From the NCBI GenBank assembly GCA_017979445.1, contig CM030717.1, positions 15,052,086 to 15,116,085 of the forward strand: a stretch of DNA of 64,000 bases. Reading direction: 5' to 3'. This document shows, piece after piece, positions 33,396 through 43,917 of this stretch (its first letter is position 1; each line of letters opens with the position of its first letter). The translations under genes were made by a program, and so were the position numbers. The stretch is from Akebia trifoliata (taxonomy: Eukaryota > Streptophyta > Magnoliopsida > Ranunculales > Lardizabalaceae). Below the pieces are notes generated by a model. The model did not search any database and was not told the DNA's origin. It worked only from the letters and a program-made list of their open reading frames with translations.

Positions 33396-35210
33396 CTGAT
33401 TGGAAGTAAACCAAGGTTAACTATTGACTTTAAAGGTTTGACTCTTAACCACATGATTAAAGTTTCGATATAGAATAGTCTCAAGTCTGGTGAAAAATAT
33501 CGAATCCAAATGCACTATAAGTCTATAGTGACCAAGAAAGTGAGAAAGGTTAGATGCGGGTCTACATCTGATTGGGATTAAACCTTTGATCAGACAAATT
33601 AATTTGATCTTAGGATCGAATCTATTTGGTATAAAATGGTCTGAATCTTTGAAAGTAAAACCAATTGATCCAACTGGTTTGGTATTGATCAGTTTGATCC
33701 ATTTGTCGATTGGGCTAATTCGTTTAATTGGTTAAAATTAATAGGTACATTTCACCGATTGGGTCGGACCGATATTGCGGATTTTGTTTAGTTGTTCTGG
33801 ATCGGTCCGCCCACTTACCTGTTGGTTGGATTGAGTAAAGTAACCCGGGAACACCCATAGTCAGTTCAAGTTGTGACCTATAGAAAGGCTTCTAAACTCT
33901 AGGTTTACTACGTGCAATGCATTTTTATCTGGCCACCCTTGCCCAAGTACATCTATATACCTCTCGAGCGTACTCAGTCAGACGATACGTGGTGACTTAG
34001 TTTGATATACCATAAAGGTGATAATCTAAAACTTCAACTCACTTCTCTGAAGTAAAAAATAGCCAGTTTGATCTGCAGTTGAGAGGTAGCGCACGATACT
34101 GAGCAAGGGCCCACTTAAGTACCTCTCATCTAGAATAGACATAATCTATCCCCCTCGTACAGTAGGGTATAGCGGGACAGGATCTCGCTTAGGCACTGGT
34201 TTTGATCAAGAAGTGCAATTGATGTACTTGGATTATCCTTTATATACCTACAGGTACGAGTCAAGAGTTGTAGCTTTCATAAATGGTTTGGAATCCCACG
34301 AGAGAACCGACCACGTATTAGTACTACGTTGGCAATCGGGACATGTGACTGTGTGGCTCACAATAAGTCAAAGGCTCAGGTCGCTCAAGCCTGGGTGCAT
34401 CGATATACCTTTCAGAGTCACTTGATAAGACGATACTAATGCCCCAGTTTGATATACCCTAAGGTACGTGATTGGAGTTGTGGTTTCATGAATGACGTCG
34501 CATCTCCGAAGAGACTGGGCCATTTACTAGTGCCACGTTGACTATATGGGATGTGCAAGCGTGCAAAACAGTAAACGTACTAGTGGCATGTGCAAAACAG
34601 GGTGGGGTGCGCCCGGAGCCTTTTTCAAACAAATGGACCCATGGGCATGATCATATAATCACAATACAAAATATCAAATTATTCACAGAATGCATAATCC
34701 AACATGTTACAATCAAAGCAACCATATCGGAAATATATCTGTTGAGATCATGGCATAATAGAGGGCAATCAATGAACATGTCACAAAAGATAATCAATCA
34801 AATCCAATATTGAAAGGCACCAAAAAAAAAATTTATATGAACCGAAACAATTTTTTCATAATCCAATCAAAGATCACTTTAGGTGACCTTAAATAAGTTG
34901 AGATTTCAATGAATATTGAAGATAAAATGGTAAGTGTGGAGATAAGGAGCTATGAACTTTTTTTTTTTTTTTTTTTTATAAAAAAAAATATATTGTTACT
35001 CAACAAACTTCTCAATGAGAACGCAGGTTACTTTGACTACTACATTAAGATTTCAAATTTTACAAGGAGTCATGGGGCCCACATGATTGATAATCCAATG
35101 CCACAACTTTCTAAATTTCAAGAAAAATATTTAGATCCAAAAAATAATATCAAAACATAATAGTCTTAGATCCAAATATAGAGAATCCTAATATTCTACA
35201 TTGAAAGAGA

Positions 35211-35270
<60 letters not shown>
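35211..35270. repeat. (AT)n microsatellite, about 60 bp
   Basis: An uninterrupted alternating AT run inside the Tat leader. It is perfectly self-complementary. Confidence 0.97.
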
Positions 35271-35272
<2 letters not shown>

Positions 35273-35944
35273 AAAAATTTTCTTTCAAAATTCATTACAT
35301 TGGTGAAATTGGTTCATGCTACGTGCGAGTTTAATGACCCATAGTAAAAATAAAATCTTACTAAGTGAGTTACGTTATACCATTGTGGTCCATGATTTAT
35401 TAAAAAAAACTTTATGAAAAAAAAATTATTTTCAGTACACAACACTCACAATCATTTTTGTGTTGCTGCCATCATACACAAAATCACACATCCACACACC
35501 ACTTAATCTCTCCCCTTACTCTTAGCACAACATCGCCCATTTCCTTTTCTCACATTTATTCTTCTCTACATGACAGCTAATCTTACGTGGTCACTACTCT
35601 ATTTCCGACTGAAAAGTCAATTCGAAAAATCTGCTCCCAACCATCGTCAGCCCCCATTGCTTCTCTCTATGTGATCTTTGTTACCGAAGAAACCCTCTTC
35701 TTCTCCATTATAGGAATTTCCAACTAAAGATCTCTTACTTGTATGCCTCATGTTTCAAGGCAGACTACAAGGAAAAAATCTGAACAAGTTCGGTCGAATG
35801 ATCGGTGGTGCAATGGGGTTTACAAGAGAAATTCCTACTATAATAGAGAGAACTCCGATCGAGGAAGATGATTCAAAAGCTAAGTCAGAAGAACGACAGT
35901 GGCGATTGAGAAGGAATTTAACAAACCTTAGACCTTTTGTTGTG

Positions 35945-35966
35945 GAATCCCCAGTGGAGTCGCTAC
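35945..35966 (-). other. Primer-binding-site-like sequence of Tat element
   Basis: The minus strand directly after the 5' LTR reads gtagcgactccactgggga, the motif found beside LTRs of plant Tat elements (gcgactc.gctgggga). The exact tRNA cannot be named from this. Confidence 0.6.
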
Positions 35967-37646
35967 TGAAAGCGCCCTTTATCCACGGGGTACGCGGATC
36001 CACTTTTGACCTTTGAGGTTTGGGAGTCGCCACCTAATTATTACGGTCTAAAAACCGAATTGACTCTAAAAAGGCAAATATTACTAATATGCAAAAGAAA
36101 AAAAAAACATGTCAGAGGATCACGTTACGGGGTTGGAAAGTATTAGGCACCAACCCCGCCTGGCAAACGTCGGTCTCTACTAATTTCCAAATAAACTACA
36201 TTGCTAAAATACCTAAGTAATAAAAAAAATAATAAGAAATAAATACATTTCTGAAGACAAAGTTCTCATTCCCTCAGATCTGATAGACTAACTCATTGTA
36301 CAGTACTCCTCGCTTCGTTCTGTCTTCGAATCTGATTTCTGATCTCCGAGGTGAGGTATCTCTTTCTTAGATCTGGATTCTTCGGATTTATTTATAGATT
36401 TCTAGGTATTTTTGAAAAGACTTCTGGGTGTTTTTTGAGCTAAAATCGAAGTATAGGTGTTAGGTAAGGGGTTGGGATTTCAAAATTAGGGTTTATGGGA
36501 GGCTAGGGAAGTTTTTTGACCTACTTCTCTTAGGGTTTATTCTTGGATACGAAAATAGGGTGTAGGGACCCCTATTTATAGATTTTTTTAAGTGTTTGTT
36601 TAGATAGAATTAGTGTTTAATTATAATTCTTTTAATTAGAGTTATATTTTAATAAGAATTGTTTTAGGTAGAGTTATATTTTAGTTAGAATTCTATTAAA
36701 TAGAGTTATTATTTAATTAGGATTGTTAAATAGAATTATTATTTAATTAGAACTCTATTAGGATTTTGACTTTTGGTCTTATTTGATTGACTTTAAGATT
36801 TTGACTTTAGTCTTACTTGATTGACTTTAATATCTTGACTTTAGTCTTACTTGATTGACTTTAATTTTTTGGAGAACCCTTCTCTATTATATCTTTAATT
36901 CTTTGAATACCCAAATGAAGGGGTCCTTGAATAAATATCTTGGCAACTATCAAAATTTTTTGTCTAAGAGCCTGATTGATCTATTTTTTTTATTCAAAAT
37001 TTTTAATTAATTTTATTAATGTTTCACTTTAATTATTTAATATTTTATTTATTAATTTCGAAAATTTTAATTATAAAAATTATAAAATTACCATTTTGCC
37101 CTCGAAGAGGATTTTTTGTGTTTCAAGTCGGCTTTTGATGTTCTAAGATGTTTTAGAATCGATTTTTCATAAGGAATTCAATGAAAATATTGGTTTGTGT
37201 CATTTATAAAAAATTTTGTGTGGAATGGTCGTGAACTTTATGAGGGGTATTTTCGTAATTTTGTCAAATCCTATGAAAATTGGCTAAATGATTTATTTGA
37301 TTTCGATTTGTTGTTTTATGTGTTTGAATGGGTTTTCCTAAGCGTAACGTAGGCTCTAGGGATATTTTAAGATTAAGAGTATTTTAGTAATTTGGTAATT
37401 TTTTAGTGTTTTTTATCGTGAAGCTTCATTTTGTCTGAAAAATGATGATTTCTAAGCTTTTGGGGTTATATTTTCCTATCGTAGCGCGGTTTTTACAGTT
37501 TTGTCTGTTCGAGATACCTCATCCGGATTTTTGAAACATATCTGGTAACAAAATAAAGCATTGGAATAAACATCCATCATTGGGAACCGTTGCAATCGAG
37601 TTAACGAGTTGATTAATCAGGCGAGTGTAAAAATGGGGTGTCTACA
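35967..37646 (-). mobile_element. Tat element 5' LTR (right copy)
   Basis: Same ends as the left LTR. The first 250 bp differ from it at roughly two dozen positions by eye, many of them G/A or C/T changes at CG sites, while later parts differ less. Confidence 0.93.
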
Positions 37647-37651
37647 GAGAG

Positions 37652-38033
37652 AAAAGTAAAAAACTCTAAAGTAGTAGATATTTTGGTGGAAAGTTCTACA
37701 TAACAAATTGTAACTATTAGATTAAAAGTGTGCAGGCACAATTCTAGCCATTGGTTAAGGAGGTACCTCTAGTATAAATAGGGGTGAGTTATCTCATTTT
37801 GCATCAAGTTTTGAGAAAAATCAAGTTTTAAGCTAAATAATAAGTAAGAAATCTTGAGAGGTTGTAGAAAGTGTGAGTGTTTGTAAAAGTTATATTTTCT
37901 TAAAAGAATGTTATTTTCTTCTTCAAACTGTGAGTGATATTTTTTATTAAAGGTATAGTACAAGTAATTTGTTTACTTGTTTATATCCAATATTTGAGCA
38001 TTTAGAGTTGAGTACTCTAAATTTTCTTCAACA
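37652..38033 (+). mobile_element. Copia 5' LTR, right piece
   Basis: Continues from aaaagtaaaaaactct colinearly with the 3' LTR (42289 onward) and ends ttcttcaaca. It includes a CCAAT-like ccattgg at about 37748 and a TATA box. Confidence 0.93.
37773..37780 (+). promoter_or_regulatory. TATA box in Copia 5' LTR
   Basis: tataaata, 260 bp before the LTR end. The 3' LTR has tctaaata at the same place, so the 3' copy has lost it. The nested Tat insertion lies upstream of it and may have cut off LTR enhancer sequence. Confidence 0.6.
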
Positions 38034-38035
38034 AT

Positions 38036-38048
38036 TGGTACTAGAGCT
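38036..38048 (+). other. Copia primer binding site
   Basis: tggtactagagct, close to the initiator-Met tRNA complement tggtatcagagc, two bases after the LTR end. Confidence 0.8.
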
Positions 38049-38158
38049 AGACGGTCAAGTATTTATTTTGGTGGAACTATCTTGAGTCGTGAGGAGTTTA
38101 CTACTCTACAAGATCGTTAGTCAAGCTTGTTCGGTATAGTTAAAGTTTTGTCGGCACG

Positions 38159-39192
38159 ATGAGTGACCTTCAAGTAGTTGGAGGAATCAAGAAGCTCAAC
38201 AAGCAAAACTACAACAGGTGGGAAACATGCATGGAGTCCCGACCTACAAGGTCAAGAACTTTGGGAGATTGTCAGTGGTAGTGAAGTTACACAACCGGCA
38301 GAAGAAGATGCTAATGGCATCTTGTAAAAGTAGAAGATTAAAATAGACAAGGCGATGTTTGCTTTAAATATTACAATTGAAGAAGAAATGTTGGAGCACA
38401 TTTGGGATGCCAAAATATCGAAAGAAGTATAAGATACTTTCGCTACAATCTTTTCAAAGAAAAATGATATAAAACTGCAACTTCTCGAAAACGAACTACT
38501 ATTAATGGCGTAACGCGACTTGACGATTGCCCAATACTTTCACAAAGTGAAGTCGATATGTCGTGAAATTTTAAAGTTAGATCTGAAGGCTACTATTGGG
38601 GAAACCAGGATAAAAAGAATAATTATCCATGGTTTGCGACCCAAATATTGAGGTTTGTTGCTGCAGTATAAGGATGGTCGACACAACCATCACTTGCTGA
38701 GTTCGAAAATTTGTTTATCAGTCAAGAAGCTTTGGCCAAGCAAATGGTAGGAGTCTCGTTGAAGGGTAAAAAAGAAATATTTTACATAAACAAAAGCAAA
38801 TGCAACTTCAAACAACAAATCAGATGTGCATCTAAAATGAATGGTGACAAGGCAAAAAGTCATCAAAGAGAGGAAGACTCTTATCCAAAGGGAGCTTCAA
38901 AGAATTACAGTAATAATAGAAGGTTTGATGGCGATTGCTACAATTGCAGGAAGAACGGTCACATGGCAAAAGACTACTGGTCCAAGAAAAAGCAAATTGA
39001 GAATAATGTTGCTACTTCCAGTTCTAAGGAGAAAATTGAAGATAACTGGGATATTGAAGCATCGTCTGTAAAAGAAGAAGAGGTAACCTTTACAGCTACA
39101 TCTAAACGAATTGACTATGAGAATGACTGGATCGTAGACTCGGGGTACTCAAATCATATGACAGGTGATAAACATAATGCAAAACTTATCTG
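38159..39192 (+). pseudogene. Copia gag and protease (nested host element)
   Basis: ATG at 38159 opens MSDLQVVGGIKKLNKQNYNR, the usual Tnt1-like gag start, about 110 bp after the primer binding site. A frameshift within the first 40 codons and later stops break it. The frame open from 38711 carries a basic stretch and the zinc knuckle CYNCRKNGHMAKDYW, whose last ligand Cys is replaced by Tyr. The protease site follows as [13 protein letters not shown] (Asp-Ser-Gly intact). The frame stops at about 39192. Confidence 0.88.
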
Positions 39193-39229
39193 AGTACAAG
39201 GGAAGTCGTGTGGTGGTGACAACCAACAA

Positions 39230-40400
39230 CTCAAGGTTACTGATAGCTCACATCGGTAAGACGATAGTCACACCTCATAATAATTCTAACATGTGCCACA
39301 TGAAGATGTTTACCATGTTCCAAGAATAAAGAAAATTTTGTTATTAGTAGCTCAACTAACATCATCAGGCTACTATGCCTTGTTCAGTCCCCAAGATGTG
39401 CAGGTGTATAGTGACCTCAAAATCTCAGAAAAACCAACAATAGAGGAACAACGATTGGAGTCAGTTTACATAATGTCAATAGAGTCTGCATATGTAGATA
39501 AGACAAGAAGAAACAAAATAGTAGATTTGGGGCAAATGTGGTTGAGTAATATTAGTTATTTCAAGCTAAGTATGATGGTAAAGAAGTCGATGCTTAAGGG
39601 ACTTCCTCAGCTTGACGTGTGAATAGACATGGTCAATGCAAAATGCCAGTATGATAATTCACATCAATTGCCATACGAGAAATCAAAGTTTAAAGCAAAG
39701 GAACCATTAGAGTTAATTCACTCTAATGTGTTCTGGCCAATTAAGCAACCATCAAGTGGCAGAATGCGGTATATGGTAATTGTCATTTGATGACTTCTCT
39801 AGGTATGTGTGGGTTTTCTTTATGAAAGAAAAATCTGAAATATTCTCAAAGATTAAAGAGTTCAAAGAGATAGTTGAAGGAGAAGTAGGAAATAAGATTT
39901 GTTGCTTGCGCACAGACAACAGGGTAGAATATAACTCATGTGAGTTCTCTCTATACCTACAAAAATGCAAAACACGTCATCAATATACATGTTCTGTTAC
40001 ACCACAGTAGAATGGTGTAGCAGAGAGAAAGAATCGGCATTTTGCAAAAAATTGTCGGAGCATGTTACATGCGAAGAATGTACATGGAAGGTTTTGGGCC
40101 TAGCTATGAGAACAACAGTCCATGTGATCAACAAACTTCTTCCACCAAGGTTAGAGTTTGTTTCACCCTTTGAGAAACTGTGGGACATAAAACCTACAGT
40201 TAGCTACTTTTGATATTCGAATGTGTATACTATGTATTTGTTTCTGATCATTTACATAGCAAGTTTAATAAGAAAGCAATTAAATATATCTTTGTGGGAT
40301 ATGTCAGTCAGAGAAAGGGGTGGAGATGTTTTAATCTTACAACTGGAAGATGTTATACATCACAAGATGTGGTATTCGACGAAGCATCTTCTTGGTAGTC
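39230..40400 (+). pseudogene. Copia integrase (nested host element)
   Basis: Fragments in changing frames. The protease-integrase linker [20 protein letters not shown] is at 39311-39370. The catalytic core is at 39780-40040, with Asp in [13 protein letters not shown], Asp in [11 protein letters not shown] and Glu in NGVAERKN after an in-frame TAG. The C-terminal part is at 40100-40390. The expected HHCC zinc finger zone is poorly preserved. At least four stops or frameshifts, so it is not functional. Confidence 0.85.
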
Positions 40401-40689
40401 CTTAGGAAAAAAGGTGTTGTCAGACTCAAGAGAATTCGAAGACAAGCTGCAACAAAAGATGGAAGAACATACTGTCGAAATTCAACCAAATTCAAATAAA
40501 GTCGGAGATTCGTATGATAGTGATGGTGATCAAGAATTAGCTCAGAATTCTTGGAAAAATGGTGTCTATCAACAATCAGATCATCATAATGAAGAAGAAG
40601 TATCACTCCACAATCACAACTGAGAAGGTCAACCAGAATTCGCAAACCAAATTCCAAATATGCCAATGCAACCATAACTGAATAAGCAA

Positions 40690-41520
40690 ATGCTAGAGAA
40701 CCTGAGACATTTGAAGAAGCATCATAAAGCTCTGAGTGGATCAAAGCTATGAAAGAAGAAGTCACAATGCTAAAGCAAAATCAAACCTGGGATCTGGTGC
40801 CAAAAACAAAAGATGTGAAACCCATATCTTGCAAATGGGTTTACAAGATAAAGTTTCGTCCAGATGGATCGATCAAGAGGTACAAGGCTAGACTGGTGGC
40901 TCGAGGGTTTTCTCAACAATATAGGCTAGACTATGATGAAATATTTAGTCAGGTGGTGAAACTTACAACTGTACGAGTCCTACTAGCTTTTGCAGCCAAC
41001 AAAGACTGGAACTTGTGGTAGATGGATGTGAAAAATGCTTTTCTACATGGGGAGTTAGATCGAGAGATTTATATGATTCAGCCAATAGGTTTTCAAAACC
41101 AAGATCATCCTAAGCATGTGTGTAAGCTACGAAAGGCACTCTAAAGATTAAAATAAGCACCAAGGGCGTGGTATGGTAAGATTGCTGAATTTCTTACCCA
41201 AAGTGGCTATTCAGTAACATCTGCAGATTCCAACTTGTTTGTTAAAGATAATAAAGGAAAGTTAGATATTCAGTAACTGGAGATGATGAGGCAAAAATTC
41301 TTCGAACAAAGGAGAATTTATCTATTCATTTCCAGATGAAGAAACTTGGACAACTCAAGCACTTTTTTGGTCTAGAAGTTGATTGTACACAAGAAGGAAT
41401 ATTTTTCTATCAATGAAAATATTCTAGAGATTTATTGAAGAAATTCGAGATGCTCAAATGCAAACTGATCTCAACATCGATTGAACCAAATGCTAAGATG
41501 TGTGCATATGAAAGAAAAGA
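40690..41520 (+). pseudogene. Copia reverse transcriptase, catalytic motif deleted
   Basis: Open from 40749 with QTWDLVPKTKDVKPISCKWV, RYKARLVARGFSQQYRLDY and, after a TAG, MDVKNAFLHGELDREIYM and PRAWYGKIAEFL. At about 41258-41275 the sequence jumps from DNKGKLDI to the segment that normally follows the catalytic YVDD loop ([13 protein letters not shown] in another frame), so the YVDD motif and its neighbours are missing. Several more stops follow. Confidence 0.88.
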
Positions 41521-41539
41521 CTTGACTTGACTCGACATT

Positions 41540-42139
41540 TCTTATGCAGTTGGTGTGATGAGTCGGTACATGTAAAATCCGAAGAAGCCACATTTGGAAG
41601 TAGTCCGACGAATATTGAGATATGTGAAGGGTACAATTGACAATGGTTTTTTGTACAAAAAAGGTAAAGATTGCAAGCTAGTTGGCTACTGTGATGCTGA
41701 CTATGCGGGAGATCACGACACTCACCGATCAACTATTGGGTATATGTTTACTTTTGGATTTGGAGTGATTTCTTGGTGTAGCAAGAGACAACCGACTATG
41801 TCCTTGTCAACGACAGAAGCAGAGTATCGAACAACAATAATAACAACTTAAGAGAGTATGTGATTGATACAACTAATGAATGATCTACATCAACTAGTAA
41901 ATTATGCAGTTTCATTATATTATGATAATCAATCAACAATTCGTTTAGCAGAGAATCCAGTTTTTCATGCGATAACTAAATATGTGGAAGTATATTATCA
42001 CTTCGTTAGAGAGAAGGTTATTCAAGAAGAAATTGAAATGAGGAAAATCATAACAGATGATCAAGTTGCGGACTTGCTCACAAAAGGATTGAGTATTGGA
42101 AAGTTCGAAAACTTTCATCGTCAGCTCGACATGATGTAA
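41540..42139 (+). pseudogene. Copia RNase H (nested host element)
   Basis: [51 protein letters not shown] and, after a TAA and TGA, DNQSTIRLAENPVFH and ITDDQVADLLTKGLS lead to TAA 42137-42139. This is the usual Copia RNase H layout with its acidic catalytic residues (CDADYAG, TTEAEY) present. The 3' LTR begins 26 bp downstream after a purine-rich tract. Confidence 0.9.
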
Positions 42140-42165
42140 AGAGTGAAAGCTGGTGTTGAGGGGAA

Positions 42166-42670
42166 TGTTAAAATTCAATACTAGCTCAATTGGGAAAGTA
42201 CAAAATTATTGCCCAAGCCCAATGATAACTTAAAGCCCAATTTCTAGAATATTTCTAGAGAAAACTCTAGATATTTTTGTATGAGAAAAAAGTAGAAAAC
42301 TTTCAAGTACTAGATATTTCTGTAAAAAGTTCTAGATGAAAAATTATAAACATTAGATTAAAAGTGTGTTGGCACAATCCTAGTCATTGGTTAATGAGGT
42401 GCCTCTAGTCTAAATAGGGGTGAGTTCTCTCATTTTGCTTCAAGTTGTGAGAAAAATCAAATTGTCTGCAAAATAATAAGTAAGAGGTTTTGAGAGGTTG
42501 TAAAAAGTGTGAGTGTTTGTAAAAATTATATTTTTTTTAAAAGAGTATTATTTTCTTCTTTAAATTGTGAGTGATATTTTTTATTAAGGGTATAGTAAAA
42601 GTAATTTGTTTACTTGTTTATATTCAATATTTGAGCATTTAGAGTTGAGGACTCTAAATTTTCCTCAATA
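42166..42670 (+). mobile_element. Copia 3' LTR, 505 bp
   Basis: tgttaaaattcaata to ttcctcaata (terminal CA changed to TA). Colinear with the two pieces of the 5' LTR and of equal total length. Confidence 0.92.
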
Positions 42671-42908
42671 ATTGAGTGTTTTAACAATTTCTTTATAGAT
42701 TCAACTCCGATTTTTGATCTGTCTATGCTTACAGATTTCTGAAAACAAGGGAGACACTTCAACGCTATTCATTTGATGAAATAACTGATCTCATCTTTAG
42801 ATCTAAAACTAAGCATCATATCGGTAATTTTACTCATAATGGTCAGTGGTATCTATCCCTCAATTCCGTTATTTTTCTATAGATTAATCATCTTTAGCAT
42901 ATGCAAGA

Positions 42909-43390
42909 ATGAATTCAAGATATGTTCTACCTGATATTGTTAAGAATGACTTTCTAAATGGAAAAAACTTTAGTTTATGGAATAGGAGAATTAATTCTCT
43001 ATTTCATGCTGATAAACTAAAATACTTACTCACGACTGAAATGACTGAAAAACCAAGCAATGATATGCTACTAAATAAGATAGGGATCAATATAAAAAAT
43101 GATTAGAAGATAATGAATCTACTAGGAATCCGATGCTCAGATTGATTACTGAGGACCTCATGATGAGATTTGAGGTTTGTGTAACTGCAAAGAAACTCTA
43201 TGATAAAATTAGTGGAAATTTATGACAACCCCATTAGAACTCAAACCATGTAGTTACTTGAGAAATACACTAACTATAAAATGGTAAAATGATCATCCAT
43301 TAATGATCACGTCTCCAAATTGGTTGCCAAGGCCAGGGAATTGATAATAGTTGTAAAGCCAATTGATGAGGATTATTAGATTTAGCTTAC
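42909..43390 (+). pseudogene. Copia gag fragment, second degraded element
   Basis: ATG 42909 opens a gag-like start (LPDIVKNDFLNGKNFSLWNR) that runs 65 codons to a TAG. Later pieces such as INDHVSKLVAKARELI follow after several stops and frameshifts. It is a different gag from the one in the 26904-42670 element. It is followed directly by RNase H, so about 2.5 kb of integrase and RT sequence is missing. Confidence 0.75.
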
Positions 43391-43399
43391 GTTGTAGGT

Positions 43400-43680
43400 C
43401 TTGTAAGTAGATTTTGCATTATATTAAGGGAACAAAGCATTTTTCCCTATGCCTACAAGGTAATGACCTTGAGTTACAAGGATTTGTAGATGCTGATTTG
43501 GGTGGTGACCTGGACGAAAGAAAATCAACATCCGGTGACTTGTTTACCTTGGGAAAGGTGATGTATCATGGAGTAGCAAGAAAACGACCTCTATATCAAC
43601 ACCTACCATGGACGTAAAGTATATAGCTTGCTTCAATGTTGCTCAAAAGGCCATTTGGTTAAAACACTCCAGGAGGCTGT
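43400..43680 (+). pseudogene. Copia RNase H fragment joined to gag
   Basis: Plus frame: LHYIKGTKHFSLCLQGNDLE, GFVDADLGGDLDERKSTSGD, then a damaged IACFNVAQKAIWL-like region. The first catalytic Asp region (VDADLGGD) is present. It abuts the gag fragment upstream and an opposite-strand RT fragment downstream. Confidence 0.8.
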
Positions 43681-43880
43681 TCAACAAAGACTTCTTCACT
43701 TAGTTCACCATCTAAGAAGGCTGACTTTGTGTCTAACTGGTAAATCGTCCACTTCTTTAGAGCTGCAAGAGAAATCACCACAAAAATTGTATCTAACCAA
43801 GTTACAAGTACAAAAACCTCAATATAATCCACCCCATGTTCTTGAGTGTAACCCTTTGCTACCAACCGGGCTTTGGGACT
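43659..43880 (-). pseudogene. Copia RT N-terminal fragment, opposite strand
   Basis: Minus frame: KARLVAKGYTQEHGVDYIEV, then KKWTIYQLDTKSAFLDGELS and EEVFVEQPPG. This is the N-terminal third of a Copia RT without the YVDD region. It faces the plus-strand RNase H fragment head on. At 43885-43915 a short plus-strand gag piece (WDSLKKYQGTARV) marks the join to copy B. Confidence 0.85.
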
Positions 43881-43917
43881 CTTTGAAGAAGTACCAAGGG
43901 ACAGCACGGGTGTAACG

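Larger units (their letters stand above)
33480..35966 (-). other. Long untranslated leader of Tat element
   Basis: About 2.5 kb between the 5' LTR and gag on the minus strand, with no plausible ORF. It holds imperfect direct repeats around 'tttgatatacc.taagg' (33995, 34458) and 'gagttgtrgyttcat.aatg' (34265, 34480), a poly-T run (34959-34978) and a long (AT)n tract. Long leaders are typical of Tat/Ogre elements. Confidence 0.6.
27027..37646 (-). mobile_element. Complete gag-only Tat/Ogre-type LTR element, 10.6 kb, nested in Copia LTR
   Basis: Two LTRs (27027-28704, 1678 bp; 35967-37646, 1680 bp) are flanked by a perfect 5-bp target duplication, gagag (27022-27026 and 37647-37651). Gag reads on the minus strand, so the 5' LTR is the right one. 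The minus strand shows a primer-binding-like gcgactccactgggga next to the 5' LTR and a purine-rich ccaaagaagggcatc before the 3' LTR, both typical of Tat elements. Only gag is recognisable. The space where protease, RT, RNase H and integrase should be (28705-31996) holds tandem repeats instead. It must have relied on enzymes from an autonomous relative. Confidence 0.92.
26904..42670 (+). mobile_element. Copia retrotransposon (Tork/Tnt1-like) split by a nested Tat element
   Basis: 5' LTR parts 26904-27026 and 37652-38033 sum to 505 bp once the inserted element and one target copy are removed. The 3' LTR, 42166-42670, is also 505 bp. Flanks gttga and attga agree at four of five positions. After removal of the nested insert the element is about 5.1 kb, normal for Copia. 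The primer binding site, gag, protease, integrase, RT, RNase H and the purine tract (ggtgttgaggggaa before 42166) are all in place, but the coding part is full of stops and has an RT deletion. Confidence 0.93.

Noticed and set aside
35750..36016. Plus-strand 88-codon ORF next to the Tat 5' LTR
   Set aside because: It runs across the primer-binding region into the LTR on the strand opposite gag, so it is most likely a chance frame.
26899..42675. Perfect target duplication for the nested Copia element
   Set aside because: The flanks gttga and attga differ at one base, so only an imperfect duplication is claimed.
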